Shown: positions 45,341 to 55,195 of the stretch, one piece after another
How the letters are laid out: each line of letters starts with the position of its first letter
How positions within the stretch are numbered: the stretch's first letter is position 1
Source of the DNA: Serripes groenlandicus
Taxonomy: Eukaryota > Mollusca > Bivalvia > Cardiida > Cardiidae
Length of the DNA stretch: 64,000 nt
Reading direction: 5' to 3'
Assembly (NCBI GenBank): GCA_031761405.1
Contig: JASEVX010000001.1
Span: 47,663,102-47,727,101, forward strand
Translations under genes and position numbers: made by a program
Notes under the pieces: generated by a model
The model's database searches: none
The model's input: only the letters and a program-made list of their open reading frames with translations
What the model was told of the DNA's origin: nothing

Positions 45341-45411
45341 GTCTTCTCTTTCCGTATAAATAAAACATTAAACAACAAACACCCATATGCAAGTACCAGA
45401 CGCGTGTCTAT
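45341..45411 (-). repeat. Ngaro split repeat B2 (3' terminus)
   Basis: GTCTTCTCTTTCCGTATAAA to CCAGACGCGTGTCTAT, identical by eye to 45884-45954. The flank is 'actagccaga'. Confidence 0.92.
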
Positions 45412-45682
45412 TTAATGAACAAAGAAGCAGTTTAAACAGTGAATTTTATATACATGTGACCTTTTGTAATACGAGTTGAATTATCGTATTTATGTTTTAC
45501 ATATAACCTCTCAATTTCAAAATAAAGCAGTATTTTGTATTTTTGGAAATCCGTCTCGCCCAGGAACGACCAGAGATAAAAACCATTGTATGGAAAAACT
45601 CTGGAAACCTGTGTCAGTTTGTCAATGACAGATTTGAATGTTAGACCTCATTCTATGCAATTTGGTTATGTTAACCGTGAAA

Positions 45683-45954
45683 TAACTATCGGAAATTTGA
45701 CATGTACTGCTTGCTTTCGTCCGGTAGAATGACCATTTCCCGCCATCACGAACAATATATAGCCATAATTCCCGCCAAATACCTTGCTACCCGTGCACCC
45801 AAGCGCTTACGTATTAACCCTTGTGTATACGCTACGCGAAGACAAATATTTCACTCTCTTCTACGAAACGCGTGAAATATATAGTCTTCTCTTTCCGTAT
45901 AAATAAAACATTAAACAACAAACACCCATATGCAAGTACCAGACGCGTGTCTAT
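45683..45954 (-). repeat. Ngaro internal block (A2 joined to B1)
   Basis: A2 is 45683-45883 and B1 is 45884-45954. The join reads GTGAAATATATA|GTCTTCTC. It equals the sequence expected if the outer ends of A1 and B2 met in a circle. Between A2 and B2 lie 271 bases not repeated elsewhere in the element. Confidence 0.9.
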
Positions 45955-45991
45955 AGAACAATAAAAAGAAAGGGCAAGAAAAGCGGAGCAT

Positions 45992-46986
45992 TTAAAGACA
46001 TAATTGCTCAGAAACGCTCAATCTGGCTTTCAATGAGTCGACTACATAACCATCCTTGCTATTTTCACTTTTCCATCTGCCATGCCGTTTCCAACATCTG
46101 TCATTAATACCAGAGTTTGCAGCAAGTGTAGCCCCACCTGATCTCAAAGAGTGGAGACCAAGATTAGCACCTTTAGACACTTCTGTTAATTTACCCAAAA
46201 CGGTTTCTCTAGCTCGAGTGTAACTCAATGGCTTGTCCTTGTAAATTAATTTACTTATACCTCGGGAACGGAAACCTGGTCTAAATAAATAACAATTCAT
46301 CTCTGTAGTCTGAGCCGTAACGTCCAAGTAACGCTTTAACATTGCATAAGGACATGCTACTGAATGACCCTTTGCAATAACCAATTCGCTGCCTTGTCTT
46401 AATTGGTCAGTTTTGCTCTTTCGAATGCTAACTGAGAAATAATGATCATGAAAAACTATATCGTTACATCGTAAATTTCTAAGCTCATCATATCTTAAAA
46501 AAGCAGAAAACCCTAATACAATCAAACATAAATCTCTAACAGTTAAAACGTCTCTGGAATCTGTGTACTTTTGACAAATCTCCACTAGCATGTCTTTCGT
46601 TATTGGCTCTTTCTTCGTTACTGGCTTAGATAGTGTGCGTTTAGCGGAATCTAGTAAATTTTTCACATATGAATTATCAGTTGGATCGTCTACACCTTTA
46701 AGGCAATGGGCCCACTTAATACTGTACACTGTAGATACTATCACACTGTGTGTGCTCATTTTCCTCATTAAGTCAGTTATATACATTGCCACCAGAATTG
46801 GTGACGCGGGAATTTCTTGAAATAACAGAAATATTTACGTGACGTATTTTCACTTTTTGATGTTACCAAGGAACTAGCCATGTGTCCAACCAAACCCTCG
46901 AACTGGGATGTATCTATATCAATTTTGTCCAGCTCCACTCTAATGGATTGTTCCAAACCTAGACCTGAGCGAAATAAAAAACATCA
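45992..46986 (-). CDS. Ngaro tyrosine recombinase, N-terminus frameshifted
   Basis: The main frame is 46801-45992 (266 residues from the internal ATG at 46792). R100 in AFLRYDEL is the first catalytic Arg. HSLRSGGAT gives H214 and R217, RHGRW gives H237, and Y249 in DGYVVDS is the likely nucleophile, so the R-H-R-H-Y set is present. The upstream stretch 46986-46810 is open in another frame and encodes GHMASSLVTSKSENTSRKYF, matching the N-terminal SAM-like part of such enzymes. A one-base shift near 46810-46830 separates the two. The enzyme would integrate the circular DNA copy without target duplication. With the shift it is probably inactive unless frameshifting or splicing restores it. Confidence 0.82.
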
Positions 46987-49554
46987 TTAAAAACATATTC
47001 GAATAGCCATTAATCCGAAAGACAAATGTCGACCATCAAATATTCCATTTTTTCCTCTACCTCTTCTAGTTAGGAATCCCGGTTCATAACTAACGTACTG
47101 ACTAATGAAAGCTGCAGCATTCAATTCATTGGGAAATAGCACAGGCCAAAATGGGGCCGATTTCCATTTTGGAACTACGAGTGTGTAACAACATTTTTCT
47201 TTCAGTATTTTACTGACACATTTCAATATCAATCTAGGCGGTGGTACCAGCCAGTTATTTTCACCAGACCATTTTTGTAGAAATGCGTCAACACCCGACG
47301 TGCCTGGACACCAAAAACGGGAATTGAACTTAAGACATTTTGTATTGTAATCCTGAGCGAATCTATCGTGTGTATGCAAACCCCATTTGTAATTAAGCTC
47401 TTTGTAAATTTCGTCTGCTATAGACCAATCATCACAATCGTAACTACGACTTAGAAAATCAGCTCTTTCGTTTTCATTTCTTGGTATCCATTTCGGAATT
47501 AAAGAAATGTTATGTTGTTCACATTTTTCACCAAAACTTAAAGCTTTTCCCTGTAACTGCATATTTTTACTACCAATATTTATAATAGTACAAACATTTT
47601 TATTATCCGAATTGACTATCACAGTCTTTCCCTGCAGCGTATCCGTATGAGAAAAAATGGATCTACGCACTGCTTCCAGCTCTCGCCATGTGGAGCTCGA
47701 TCTTGTCTCTGGCTCAGACCAAGTACCTATGACTTCACTGTCAGTGACATTCTCTATAAAACAACCAAATCCAGATCCACTGGCGTCAACAAAGACGTTT
47801 GCAACATTGCAATCAAGCTCTTCACTGTAATCCATCAAATGGATAGAACATGTATTCAGTAATTTCATATTTTCCTTCCAAAACAATAACTCCTCAAATG
47901 CAAGTATATCCAATTTCACCGGGGCATCCCAACTTGCTCTACCGGATATGCAGTTATATAAATATCTAGTTCTCAAACGCACCACTTTACCCATGACGCA
48001 ATGCATAGACAGCAATTGTCCAACCACCCCGGCTACCAACCTGACTGCTATTAGTACATTTCCTTTCAATACTTTGGATACAATGACCCCTATGTTTTGC
48101 TCCGCCCTTTCTATCCTATGTATTGCAATAGATAAAATGCCAAGTTTTGTATTCCAGTCTAAACCCAACCATGAAACACCCAACGAAGGAAGCCAATTGC
48201 ACTTTTCATTCGCAATCAGAAAACCAAACTTTATCAGGTCATTTCTCATGAAATGACTTGCATTTAACGCTTTTTCATAAGGCTGATCTCCCCCTAACCC
48301 ATCGTCGAGAAAAACAATTATTTTAAATCCAGATGCTCTCCATGTTTTAACAACTGTTCTCATTAATTTAGTAAATATATATCCAGCCGTGGAAATACCA
48401 AAAGGAAGGACGCAGAAAACATAGTATTTTAAACAATCTCCAACCAACCATGCAAAGCCTAGGTAAGTTTGATGCTCAGGGTAAATCATAATATGATGAT
48501 AAGCTCCCCTTATATCAAATGAGAACAGGTAATCTCCCTTTGAAAACATTTGTCTCGCTACTGACTGATCTTCATAACAACATTTGTACTTGAATAAATT
48601 TGGATTTACATGTCGACCATCTAAAACTAGCCGTAGTTTACCCTTTTTACCGACTGCGACTGTTAACGGATTTGTAATGTGCGGAGCATCCGTCACTTCA
48701 CGCACACATCCCTTTTTCAATAACTTTTGAATTTCGTCTGCTACGAAATCTGAATTGTCAATTGCCGATTTATTATTTTTTAAAAGAACTCTACAAGGAG
48801 TGTATCTCAAAGGTAATTTGTATCCGTTTTCAACTATGTCCATAATGTAATCGCTTGCACCAGACTTTTTCCAATGCGACCCACAACACTTTAACCTGCC
48901 AACTGGCAATTCTTCGCATTTAACGGACTCGTTTGCAGACGGACATGGTAATTCAATATTAACATTTTTACATGTAATATGATCAACAAAATTTCTACTT
49001 ATCTTTGAACTTCTGTCTATATGTACTGTGTCTATCACCACTCTGCACTCCGACTGCCAATGGCCGGTTTTCCCACAACGGAAACAAGACCCTGTTCTAC
49101 GTGAAGGATAACCCTTAGCGCCCATCTCAGTCGCTCTAACTGCCTCCTTGGTTGCAGGTTGTTGGTACGGAGTAATCCTTTTCTGCCTATCTCGTCTCTC
49201 TTGTCTAACCCTCCTGTCGGCATGGTAATGCGCACGAGAAATACGCTTCTCGTCATCTGAGTTGTCTGCTAAAGGATTAGCCTCATACTCTTGGACCACT
49301 TTCCATCCGTGCTCTGAAGAATCAGCCAATTTAATGCACTTCTGCCTATGATTCAAAATAGTTATACCTTCAGCAATCTTGTTACGAGCCGATGTTAGGT
49401 TAATGTCCGAATTCGACTGCTCGGCTTCTTGAACAAGTCTCCCGGCCTGGCTAAGGGTCTCCAAAACCTTATTGTTGAGTCTACTCTGTTGCTCATGACC
49501 CTTCTTCCGAAATGAGTAGGTATCGGCACCAGCACTCTGTTGAATGGCAGTCAA
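46987..49554 (-). CDS. Ngaro gag-pol: zinc knuckle, reverse transcriptase, RNase H
   Basis: An 855-codon frame. Residues 1-150 are charged, gag-like and helical. CFRCGKTGHWQSEC at 157-170 is a CX2CX4HX4C zinc knuckle. RT: KGKLRLVLDGRHVN (304-317), FSFDIRGAYHH (D347), VLPFGIST and VFLDDGLGG with D417 and D418. RNase H: VFVDASGSGFG (D590), TWRELEAV (E625), VNSDNKN (D650) and ENERADFLSRS (D699), so its catalytic set is complete. The protein copies the element RNA and removes the template strand. The frame has no ATG at its start; a TTG at 49554 overlaps the stop of the preceding small frame, so it probably continues an upstream gag frame. Confidence 0.92.
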   Translation of the reverse strand: MTAIQQSAGADTYSFRKKGHEQQSRLNNKVLETLSQAGRLVQEAEQSNSDINLTSARNKIAEGITILNHRQKCIKLADSSEHGWKVVQEYEANPLADNSDDEKRISRAHYHADRRVRQERRDRQKRITPYQQPATKEAVRATEMGAKGYPSRRTGSCFRCGKTGHWQSECRVVIDTVHIDRSSKISRNFVDHITCKNVNIELPCPSANESVKCEELPVGRLKCCGSHWKKSGASDYIMDIVENGYKLPLRYTPCRVLLKNNKSAIDNSDFVADEIQKLLKKGCVREVTDAPHITNPLTVAVGKKGKLRLVLDGRHVNPNLFKYKCCYEDQSVARQMFSKGDYLFSFDIRGAYHHIMIYPEHQTYLGFAWLVGDCLKYYVFCVLPFGISTAGYIFTKLMRTVVKTWRASGFKIIVFLDDGLGGDQPYEKALNASHFMRNDLIKFGFLIANEKCNWLPSLGVSWLGLDWNTKLGILSIAIHRIERAEQNIGVIVSKVLKGNVLIAVRLVAGVVGQLLSMHCVMGKVVRLRTRYLYNCISGRASWDAPVKLDILAFEELLFWKENMKLLNTCSIHLMDYSEELDCNVANVFVDASGSGFGCFIENVTDSEVIGTWSEPETRSSSTWRELEAVRRSIFSHTDTLQGKTVIVNSDNKNVCTIINIGSKNMQLQGKALSFGEKCEQHNISLIPKWIPRNENERADFLSRSYDCDDWSIADEIYKELNYKWGLHTHDRFAQDYNTKCLKFNSRFWCPGTSGVDAFLQKWSGENNWLVPPPRLILKCVSKILKEKCCYTLVVPKWKSAPFWPVLFPNELNAAAFISQYVSYEPGFLTRRGRGKNGIFDGRHLSFGLMAIRICF

Positions 49555-49772
49555 TTAAGAAGGCTGATTTCTCTTTGGTTTGCATTAATACGCTGCTCGA
49601 AAGACTCTAACTTTGAATTCATTAGATGCTCCATCTGAGAGAGTAGTTCGTTTGTATCCATGTCTGCTGCATCTGCCACGTGGATTAATTTTCTGTAAAT
49701 AACTATCGTAAATTTGACATGTACTGCTTGCTTTCGTCCGGTAGAATGACCATTTCCCGCCATCACGAACAA
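49551..49772 (-). CDS. Ngaro gag N-terminal frame
   Basis: 73 codons; the likely start is the later methionine at about 49661 (MDTNELLSQMEHLMNSKLES), since the first part lies in repeat A1. The sequence predicts a coiled coil, as in Ngaro gag N-termini. It ends ISLLN then TGA, overlapping the pol frame by four bases (TTGA). The pol frame continues the helix naturally, so this is either a programmed shift or a one-base error in this copy. Confidence 0.6.
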   Translation of the reverse strand: MFVMAGNGHSTGRKQAVHVKFTIVIYRKLIHVADAADMDTNELLSQMEHLMNSKLESFEQRINANQREISLLN

Positions 49773-49900
49773 TATATAGCCATAATTCCCGCCAAATACC
49801 TTGCTACCCGTGCACCCAAGCGCTTACGTATTAACCCTTGTGTATACGCTACGCGAAGACAAATATTTCACTCTCTTCTACGAAATGCGTGAAATATATA
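49700..49900 (-). repeat. Ngaro split repeat A1 (5' terminus)
   Basis: Runs from 'taactatcgtaaatttgaca' to GAAATATATA, nearly identical to 45683-45883. As the 5' terminal repeat it should hold the promoter; 'aatatatagcc' at about 49769 is a possible TATA region, unproven. Confidence 0.9.
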
Positions 49901-49990
49901 ATATCCTTGCAAGTGTGTGGTACAATTTTATTGTTGTGCATCACATTTATAAATGAGAGCTTCAAAGCATGTGCTACTCCAACACAAGTC

Positions 49991-50203
49991 TTAGCCCTTT
50001 CCCGCCTGCAGATGCATTTTTATGCCTCTGCAGCAGACAACTTTTTAAAACATAGTTTCAAATGGAGTAATTGCTCATCATGAGCAATTTCTACATAAAT
50101 TTTCATCCTTATTTACTTATTTAATACTCTAATTTTTTGAGAATTTTAATATTTTTGCCTAGATGGTTTTCAGTTGCCTGGTGTATGTGGGAAACGGTTT
50201 ATA
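49991..50203 (+). mobile_element. TTAA-MITE, diverged
   Basis: TTAGCCCTTTCCCGCCTGC to GTATGTGGGAAACGGTTTATA. Centre 'attgctcatcatgagcaat'. Confidence 0.75.
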
Positions 50204-50285
50204 AGAACATAGACAAAAAAAAGTCACATTCTGAGCCTGCAAGCTTAGTCTGCACAAACTATAGTCCTTTGTGTACTTTAAAATT

Positions 50286-50364
50286 GTTAACCCTTTCACA
50301 TGTATGAAATTCAGTAGATGACAACTTTGAAAACATCCAGACATTCTATCAATGGGGGGTACAG
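50286..50364 (+). mobile_element. TTAA-MITE 5' fragment
   Basis: GTTAACCCTTTCACATG followed by one arm only, then the next copy begins. Confidence 0.6.
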
Positions 50365-50558
50365 TTAACCCTTTCCCTCACACGACAATTCTGCAGCAGA
50401 CGACTTTGAACGTATTTTGTCAAAACATAGAAATTCTCCATAATTGAATGACAAAAAGTGGAAAACATTGTGGCAAAAGGAGAAATTGCACGTTTTGTGC
50501 AATTTCTCCTTTTGTCACTATGTTTTCAAAAAGCCGTCTATATGAGGGAAAGGGTTAA
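50365..50558 (-). mobile_element. TTAA-MITE, internal deletion near one end
   Basis: TTAACCCTTTCCCTCACACG to TATGAGGGAAAGGGTTAA, in opposite orientation to 58707-58936. The hairpin GAAATTGCACG-tttt-GTGCAATTTC is intact. About 25 bases of the 'ctgctgcagaggcgtca' arm are missing. Confidence 0.88.
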
Positions 50559-50797
50559 AAGATATAATAAAAGTTTGTCAGGAGAAGAAAAAATTGCTAC
50601 TCATGAGTAATTTTTCCCTTTACTACAATGTTTTTGAAACATTGTCTGTCTGCAGATGCGTCCAATATGATTATTAAATACTTGAAAACATTCTTGCAAT
50701 AGGAAAAAAAATGCTATTTTCTTTTTAAAACAATTATACTACTTTTGCCATTATACTTTCAAACGTTTCTGCAGCAGATGCAGGTGGGAAAGGGTTG
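50559..50797 (+). mobile_element. Degenerate TTAA-MITE abutting the previous copy
   Basis: Follows the preceding TTAA. It shows 'attgctactcatgagtaat' and a 3' end GGTGGGAAAGGGTTG. Confidence 0.6.
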
Positions 50798-51073
50798 TAA
50801 GGCCACAAATATCTGTGAAGGAGCTGACAGAACACAAACTTGTAAAGGATCTAGACATTGACAGGTCAAGGGGTAAGCTTCTGTTTTAATCATAATACCC
50901 TATACATCAAAAGTTAAAGACCAGATTAACTGATTTGTACTCATACAATAGGAATACATCAGTAAATCGCTGAAATCACAAATTCGTCATACAGCCGAAA
51001 TCACAGGCTTTGTACCATTGTAACTCAAGCCATGTCGAACCAAAAAAAATACCTTTGGAGATTTTATGCAATA

Positions 51074-51242
51074 AAACTCTTCCCACATACATTGCTTTCT
51101 GATGCCTCTGCAATTTCTCCTTTTGCCACAATGTTTTCAACTCTATTTCAATAATGACACATTCATGAAGATTTTTCACATTTTTGATAATTGTTTTTCA
51201 AAGTCCTCTGCTGCAGATTTGTTGTATGTGGGAAAGTGTTAA
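51074..51242 (+). mobile_element. TTAA-MITE with deleted 5' hairpin arm
   Basis: CTCTTCCCACATAC to TATGTGGGAAAGTGTTAA. One side of the central hairpin is deleted near 51110. Confidence 0.7.
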
Positions 51243-51444
51243 TGGAACCTGCTATAAAGTTGCATACTCAACCATTCCAAAAGTGGCTTCCAGGATGCTT
51301 CAATGACCAGATTGCAAAAAGAAAGAGCATGATCAGACTGCTAAGGTTCAGACTGATCTTGGTTTTCACTGGTTATATAAAGTGTTGAAGGTTAATTTTC
51401 CAGTGACGTTTCAAATCTGATCCTTTGGACTTGATTGAACAGAT

Positions 51445-51675
51445 TTAACCCTTTTCAATATGTAGGTGCAATTCGACACTTTTGCAACAAACGACATTTG
51501 ACAACATTTTGACAAAAGGAGAAATTGCTCTTCATGAGCAATTGGTTCTTTTGCCGCAATACTTTCAACTCTATTCAACAATTATTCTTTCATTTAAAAT
51601 GGGTTTTCCAATTTTTGCCAATATGTTTTTAAAGACATCATTTTCAGATTTGAGGTATATGTTGGAAAGGGTTAA
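51445..51675 (+). mobile_element. TTAA-MITE, full length
   Basis: TTAACCCTTTTCAATATG to TATGTTGGAAAGGGTTAA. Centre 'attgctcttcatgagcaat'. Confidence 0.82.
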
Positions 51676-52062
51676 CCGTTACATTAAGGTGTCACTCTGC
51701 AGTAGCATGATCAACCATTGTGAGGGAAAACAATAATAACATGTTTTGAGTGAATGATGAGTTCAAACTCTTTACAAGATTATAATGTTGTCTATGAAAA
51801 AAAACACATCCTGGGAGAATATATTATGCCGGGAAGTTTAGCACTATGATTTAGATACAGAGTTTAGAATTTTTAAAAAGGAGAAATTTCCAAAACATTT
51901 TCAATTGGCTGGTGCAGTAGTGCTAAAAGTTGTCCATTTCAGATAAAGGTTGACTTTTAAAGTTAATGTGTCATTTTGTAAATGTTTTGTTGTCTGCCTA
52001 TGTTGGGTGACACATAAGGACCACTTCTCTGTCATTAATGTGAGTCTGTCCGTCATGATTTC
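51676..52062. other. Mostly unassigned
   Basis: A weak MITE-like stretch at about 51870-51950. Nothing else recognised. Confidence 0.35.
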
Positions 52063-52331
52063 AGTTAGGTCCGACCAGCTCGGTGGTGTAGTGTCCGCAG
52101 AGGGTTCGGGAGTTCGCAGGTTTGATCCCTGGCCTGGTCATACCAAGTAAAGGTAGTAATGGCTGCCCTTCTTGGTGCTCAGGGTTGCGTGGTTAGCATT
52201 ACGACTGACTGGCTGGTGTCAGGATAAATGGACCATTAGTACTGGTAACTTACCCAGGAAACGCTGTGATATAACTGAATTTTTTTGAAAGCGGGGTAAA
52301 ACACCAAACAATCAATCAATTAGTTAGGTCC
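52063..52331 (+). mobile_element. Full-length SINE-A with 10-bp target duplication
   Basis: The body is 52073-52321: head CCAGCTCGGTGGTGTAGTG (box A) and GCAGGTTTGATCCCTGG (box B), body with 'attacgactgactggctggt' and GTGATATAACTGAA, and tail ACAATCAATCAAT. AGTTAGGTCC flanks it at 52063-52072 and 52322-52331. This is the reference copy of SINE-A. Confidence 0.9.
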
Positions 52332-52567
52332 TTGGAACACATCAAATATCATGGCAAAGTATGATTATTGGTTAAAATAGAATGAAGAGCTAATGTAGTG
52401 ACAGAAATTAAATAATGGTGACCTGAAAGTAGACTGTCAGTAATGCTTTCACTTCTTGACATCTTCGAAGTTGACTCTCTTGTTTCAATATTAATTTTAA
52501 AAGGTTTATTAACTTGTTAAGTTAGATTGTACAGTTCCTTTCAATTGAAAAGCAAGATTTAAATTCA
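52332..52567. other. Unassigned spacer
   Basis: No gene recognised. Confidence 0.35.
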
Positions 52568-52660
52568 TTTCAACCCTATCCCTGATATAGAAACTTCTGA
52601 TATCTTTACAACAGCCGTTTTTGAAACCATAGTGGGGAAAAAGGAGAAATTGCTTAAAAG
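52568..52660 (+). mobile_element. TTAA-MITE 5' fragment
   Basis: CAACCCTATCCCTGATATAG then 'acaacagccgtttttgaaac' and 'aaaaaggagaaattgctt'. Confidence 0.55.
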
Positions 52661-52849
52661 AAGTATATCATTTTTCGGATGTTGCAGGTTACTAAAGCTG
52701 AGTTCGGAAATAATTACGATGTGTCTGTTTCTTTGAAAGCTAAGCACATGTCAACCACTTGAGAATGAACTCAAAAAGTTTGAGAATTGGACAATTCAAA
52801 ATAAATAGCTTGTGCTCATTGACAGTGTCTATAGAAGAGAGACGGTTTC

Positions 52850-53020
52850 AGGGGCAGCGGAGATCAGAGTGCATTCGGGTCATACAAAAGACTTTTATAA
52901 TGGTAGTAACTGCTTCCCCACTTGCAGCTCAGGGTTACCGAGATAGAATAAGGTCTGATGCATTGGTGTCATGATGAATAATAAATTACTCAGGAAATAC
53001 CATAATACATCTGAAATACT
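52850..53020 (+). mobile_element. SINE-A body fragment
   Basis: 'gggtcatacaaaagactt', 'atggtagtaactgcttcccc', 'tgcattggtgtcatgat' and 'tactcaggaaatacc' follow SINE-A order. The head and tail are eroded. Confidence 0.6.
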
Positions 53021-53139
53021 GAAGAAGAAGGCTTTTGATAATTCTTTGATTGTGTTATATTTGTAGATGCTATTATAAAGACCTGAGGATAAAGTACAGA
53101 AGTTCCTGAGGTTTGTGATGCCTATTACAATTTGTTATT

Positions 53140-53222
53140 GATAACCCTTTCCCACTTACAATTTTTGCCTAGATGTTTTCTGCAGAGGCGTCAGAAAGCG
53201 TCTGTATGTGGGAAAGGGTGAA
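53140..53222 (+). mobile_element. Deleted TTAA-MITE (about 80 bp)
   Basis: AACCCTTTCCCACTTAC joined by a short centre to 'ctgcagaggcgtcagaaagc' and TATGTGGGAAAGGGTGAA. Most of the interior is missing, yet both ends remain. Confidence 0.75.
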
Positions 53223-53389
53223 ACTATTGTTAAACTTTGACATATTCAAGATTTGACTGATGGAAGGTAGGTATATCCTGGTTTATACCTTTCCCATATG
53301 CATATAACATTTGTAAACATTTATTCAAAGTCTGTTTTATGTTAGGTAAGTTTGATTTAAGAGGTACTTTGTTAATAAAATGAGATTGA

Positions 53390-53480
53390 TCCTTTTCCCA
53401 CATATAGTTGCATTTTGACCTACACCAGATGACTGCAAATTCTCCGTTTGCAGATTTTGCCAAAATGTTTTCAGCTATTA
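53390..53480 (+). mobile_element. TTAA-MITE fragment
   Basis: 'ccttttcccacatatagttg' with 'accagatgactg' and 'gccaaaatgttttcagc'. No 3' end. Confidence 0.55.
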
Positions 53481-53520
53481 AAAATATAACATAATATGCA
53501 AATGCAGTCTGTACGTGTCA

Positions 53521-53691
53521 TTAACCCTTTCCCACATAAAACAAATCTGTAGCAGAAGACTCAGCAAAAGAAATGCTAATAATTGAAAAGAGTTGAAAAT
53601 TTTGCAACAATGTTTTCAAAAATCCTCTGCTGCAAAGGCGTTAGGCGTTAGTAAAGGCGTTAGTATGCATCTACATGTGGGAAAGGTTTAA
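53521..53691 (+). mobile_element. TTAA-MITE, deleted interior
   Basis: TTAACCCTTTCCCACATAA to ACATGTGGGAAAGGTTTAA. It contains a small local repeat, 'aaggcgttag', near 53634-53665. Confidence 0.75.
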
Positions 53692-53732
53692 TATAAATGT
53701 ATTGATACCTAGACTTACTTTACCCACAATGT

Positions 53733-54216
53733 TTTTAGCGTGCTCAAGGGGAGTTATTGTGATCACCTTTTGTCCGTCGTGCGTCCGTCAACATCTTCTC
53801 CTCAGTAACCAGTGGGTCAATTTGGATAAAACTTCACAGAAAGCGTCCTCTCAATGATGTCACAAGAATTCCTTCAAATTGTTTGGATCCATCAGAATTC
53901 TGGTTTCCATGGCAACGAAACGAAAAAAACTTCTTCTGCTCCCAAACTGGTTGGTAGATTTTCAAATAATTTTTGTAGAAATGCTCCTTGGATGACCCTC
54001 TATCAGATTCCTTCAAGCCATGTTGATTGGTCGAAAAACATGGACTCCAGGGGGCGGGGCAATTTTGCCTTATATGGCTATAGTGAAAACTTAAAAAATC
54101 TTCTCTTCCGGAAGTGTCAGACCGATTTTCAAATAATTTCGTAGAAATGTTCCTTAAGTGACCCTCTATCAGATTCCTTCAAGCCATGTTGATTGGTCGA
54201 AAAACATGGTATTTTA
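53733..54216 (+). repeat. Family B tandem-core element, 3'-truncated
   Basis: The 5' module is damaged ('tttttagcgtgctcaagggg', 'agttattgtgatcacctttt'). Two to three core units follow and stop at 'ttggtcgaaaaacatgg'. The terminal hairpin is missing. Confidence 0.75.
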
Positions 54217-54419
54217 CGGATAATAGATACACCTTTAATAAGTAGTTACAAAACATTTCTAGTCCTATAATGTTTTAGATCTTATTGCCAAGGAAAGCCC
54301 ATAATGTCGAAATTTAAATTGGTATTAGTCCAAGCTATTTCATGTTTTCATAAGTCAGCATCTGCTGTATATGCATCTAAATGCTTCTGCATGTGGAAAA
54401 AAGTTACAGTCATGGACAT
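54217..54419. other. Short unassigned stretch
   Basis: Weak MITE-like arm at about 54330-54405. Nothing else. Confidence 0.3.
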
Positions 54420-55195
54420 CAGCCAATGGATGAGATCTGTACTGCCCATGAACTCAGGGATGAGATATTTACTGATTGTGCACACAGGGAAGAAATCTTA
54501 ACTGACCATGTGCTGAGGGGTGAGATCTTTACTGTCAGGTACTCAGGGATGAGATATTTACTGATTGTGCACACAGGGGAGAAATCTTAACTGACCATGT
54601 GCTGAGGGACGAGATCTTTACTGTCAGGTACTCAGGGATGAGATATTTACTGAAAATGTACTCAGTGATAAGATCTTTACTGACAAGTACTCAGGGATGA
54701 GATATTTACTGAAAATGTACTCAGGTATGAGAAATTTACTGATCATGTACTAAGGGATGAGATATTTACCAATAATTACTCAGGGATAGCATATTTACTG
54801 ATTTAATAATGTACTCAATGATAGCATATTTACTGATTTAATAATGTACTCATTGATAGCATATTTACTGATTAAATAATGTACTCAATGATAGCATATT
54901 TACTGAGTTAATAATGTACTCAATGATAGCATATTTACTGATTTAATAATGTACTCAATGATAGCATATTTACTGATTTTATAATGTACTCAATGATAGC
55001 ATATTTACTGATTTGATAATGTACTCAGGGTTAACACATTTACTGGTATTATATACTCAGGGATTGGATTCTTACCAATTACCCAGAGTTGAGATATTTA
55101 CTGACCATGTACTCAGGGATGAGATCTAAACTGGCATGTACTAAAGGATTAGATATTTACTGATTATGTTATAAAGGATGATCATGTTCTCTATG
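54420..55195 (+). repeat. Tandem array of 29-35 bp units
   Basis: The unit is 'gtactcagggatgagatatt' plus 'tactgatcat'. The 5' part has an 89-bp higher-order repeat (GATTGTGCAC at 54474 and 54563). The centre is strictly 35-bp periodic: 'gtactca' at 54811, 54846, 54881, 54916, 54951, 54986 and 55021. Open frames here are translated repeat. Confidence 0.88.

Larger units (their letters stand above)
45341..49900 (-). mobile_element. Ngaro-type tyrosine-recombinase retrotransposon
   Basis: A 4560-bp minus-strand element with the order A1, gag/pol, recombinase, B1-A2, spacer, B2. A1 (49700-49900) and A2 (45683-45883) are 201-bp near-identical direct repeats. B1 (45884-45954) and B2 (45341-45411) are 71-bp direct repeats. 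A2 and B1 abut, which is the split-direct-repeat plan of Ngaro and PAT elements, in which the internal B1A2 block carries the joined termini. The RT, RNase H and recombinase sequences resemble Ngaro. No host-type integrase or aspartic protease was seen. The A repeats differ by only a few bases, so insertion was recent. Confidence 0.92.

Noticed and set aside
47647..48256. Plus-strand frames over the Ngaro pol
   Set aside because: They are antisense to a well-supported RT-RNase H frame.
52073..52145. A possible tRNA gene
   Set aside because: It is the head of SINE-A; no acceptor or anticodon stem was found.
54811..55025. CRISPR-like 35-bp periodicity
   Set aside because: Whole units repeat with no variable spacers, so it is a simple tandem array.
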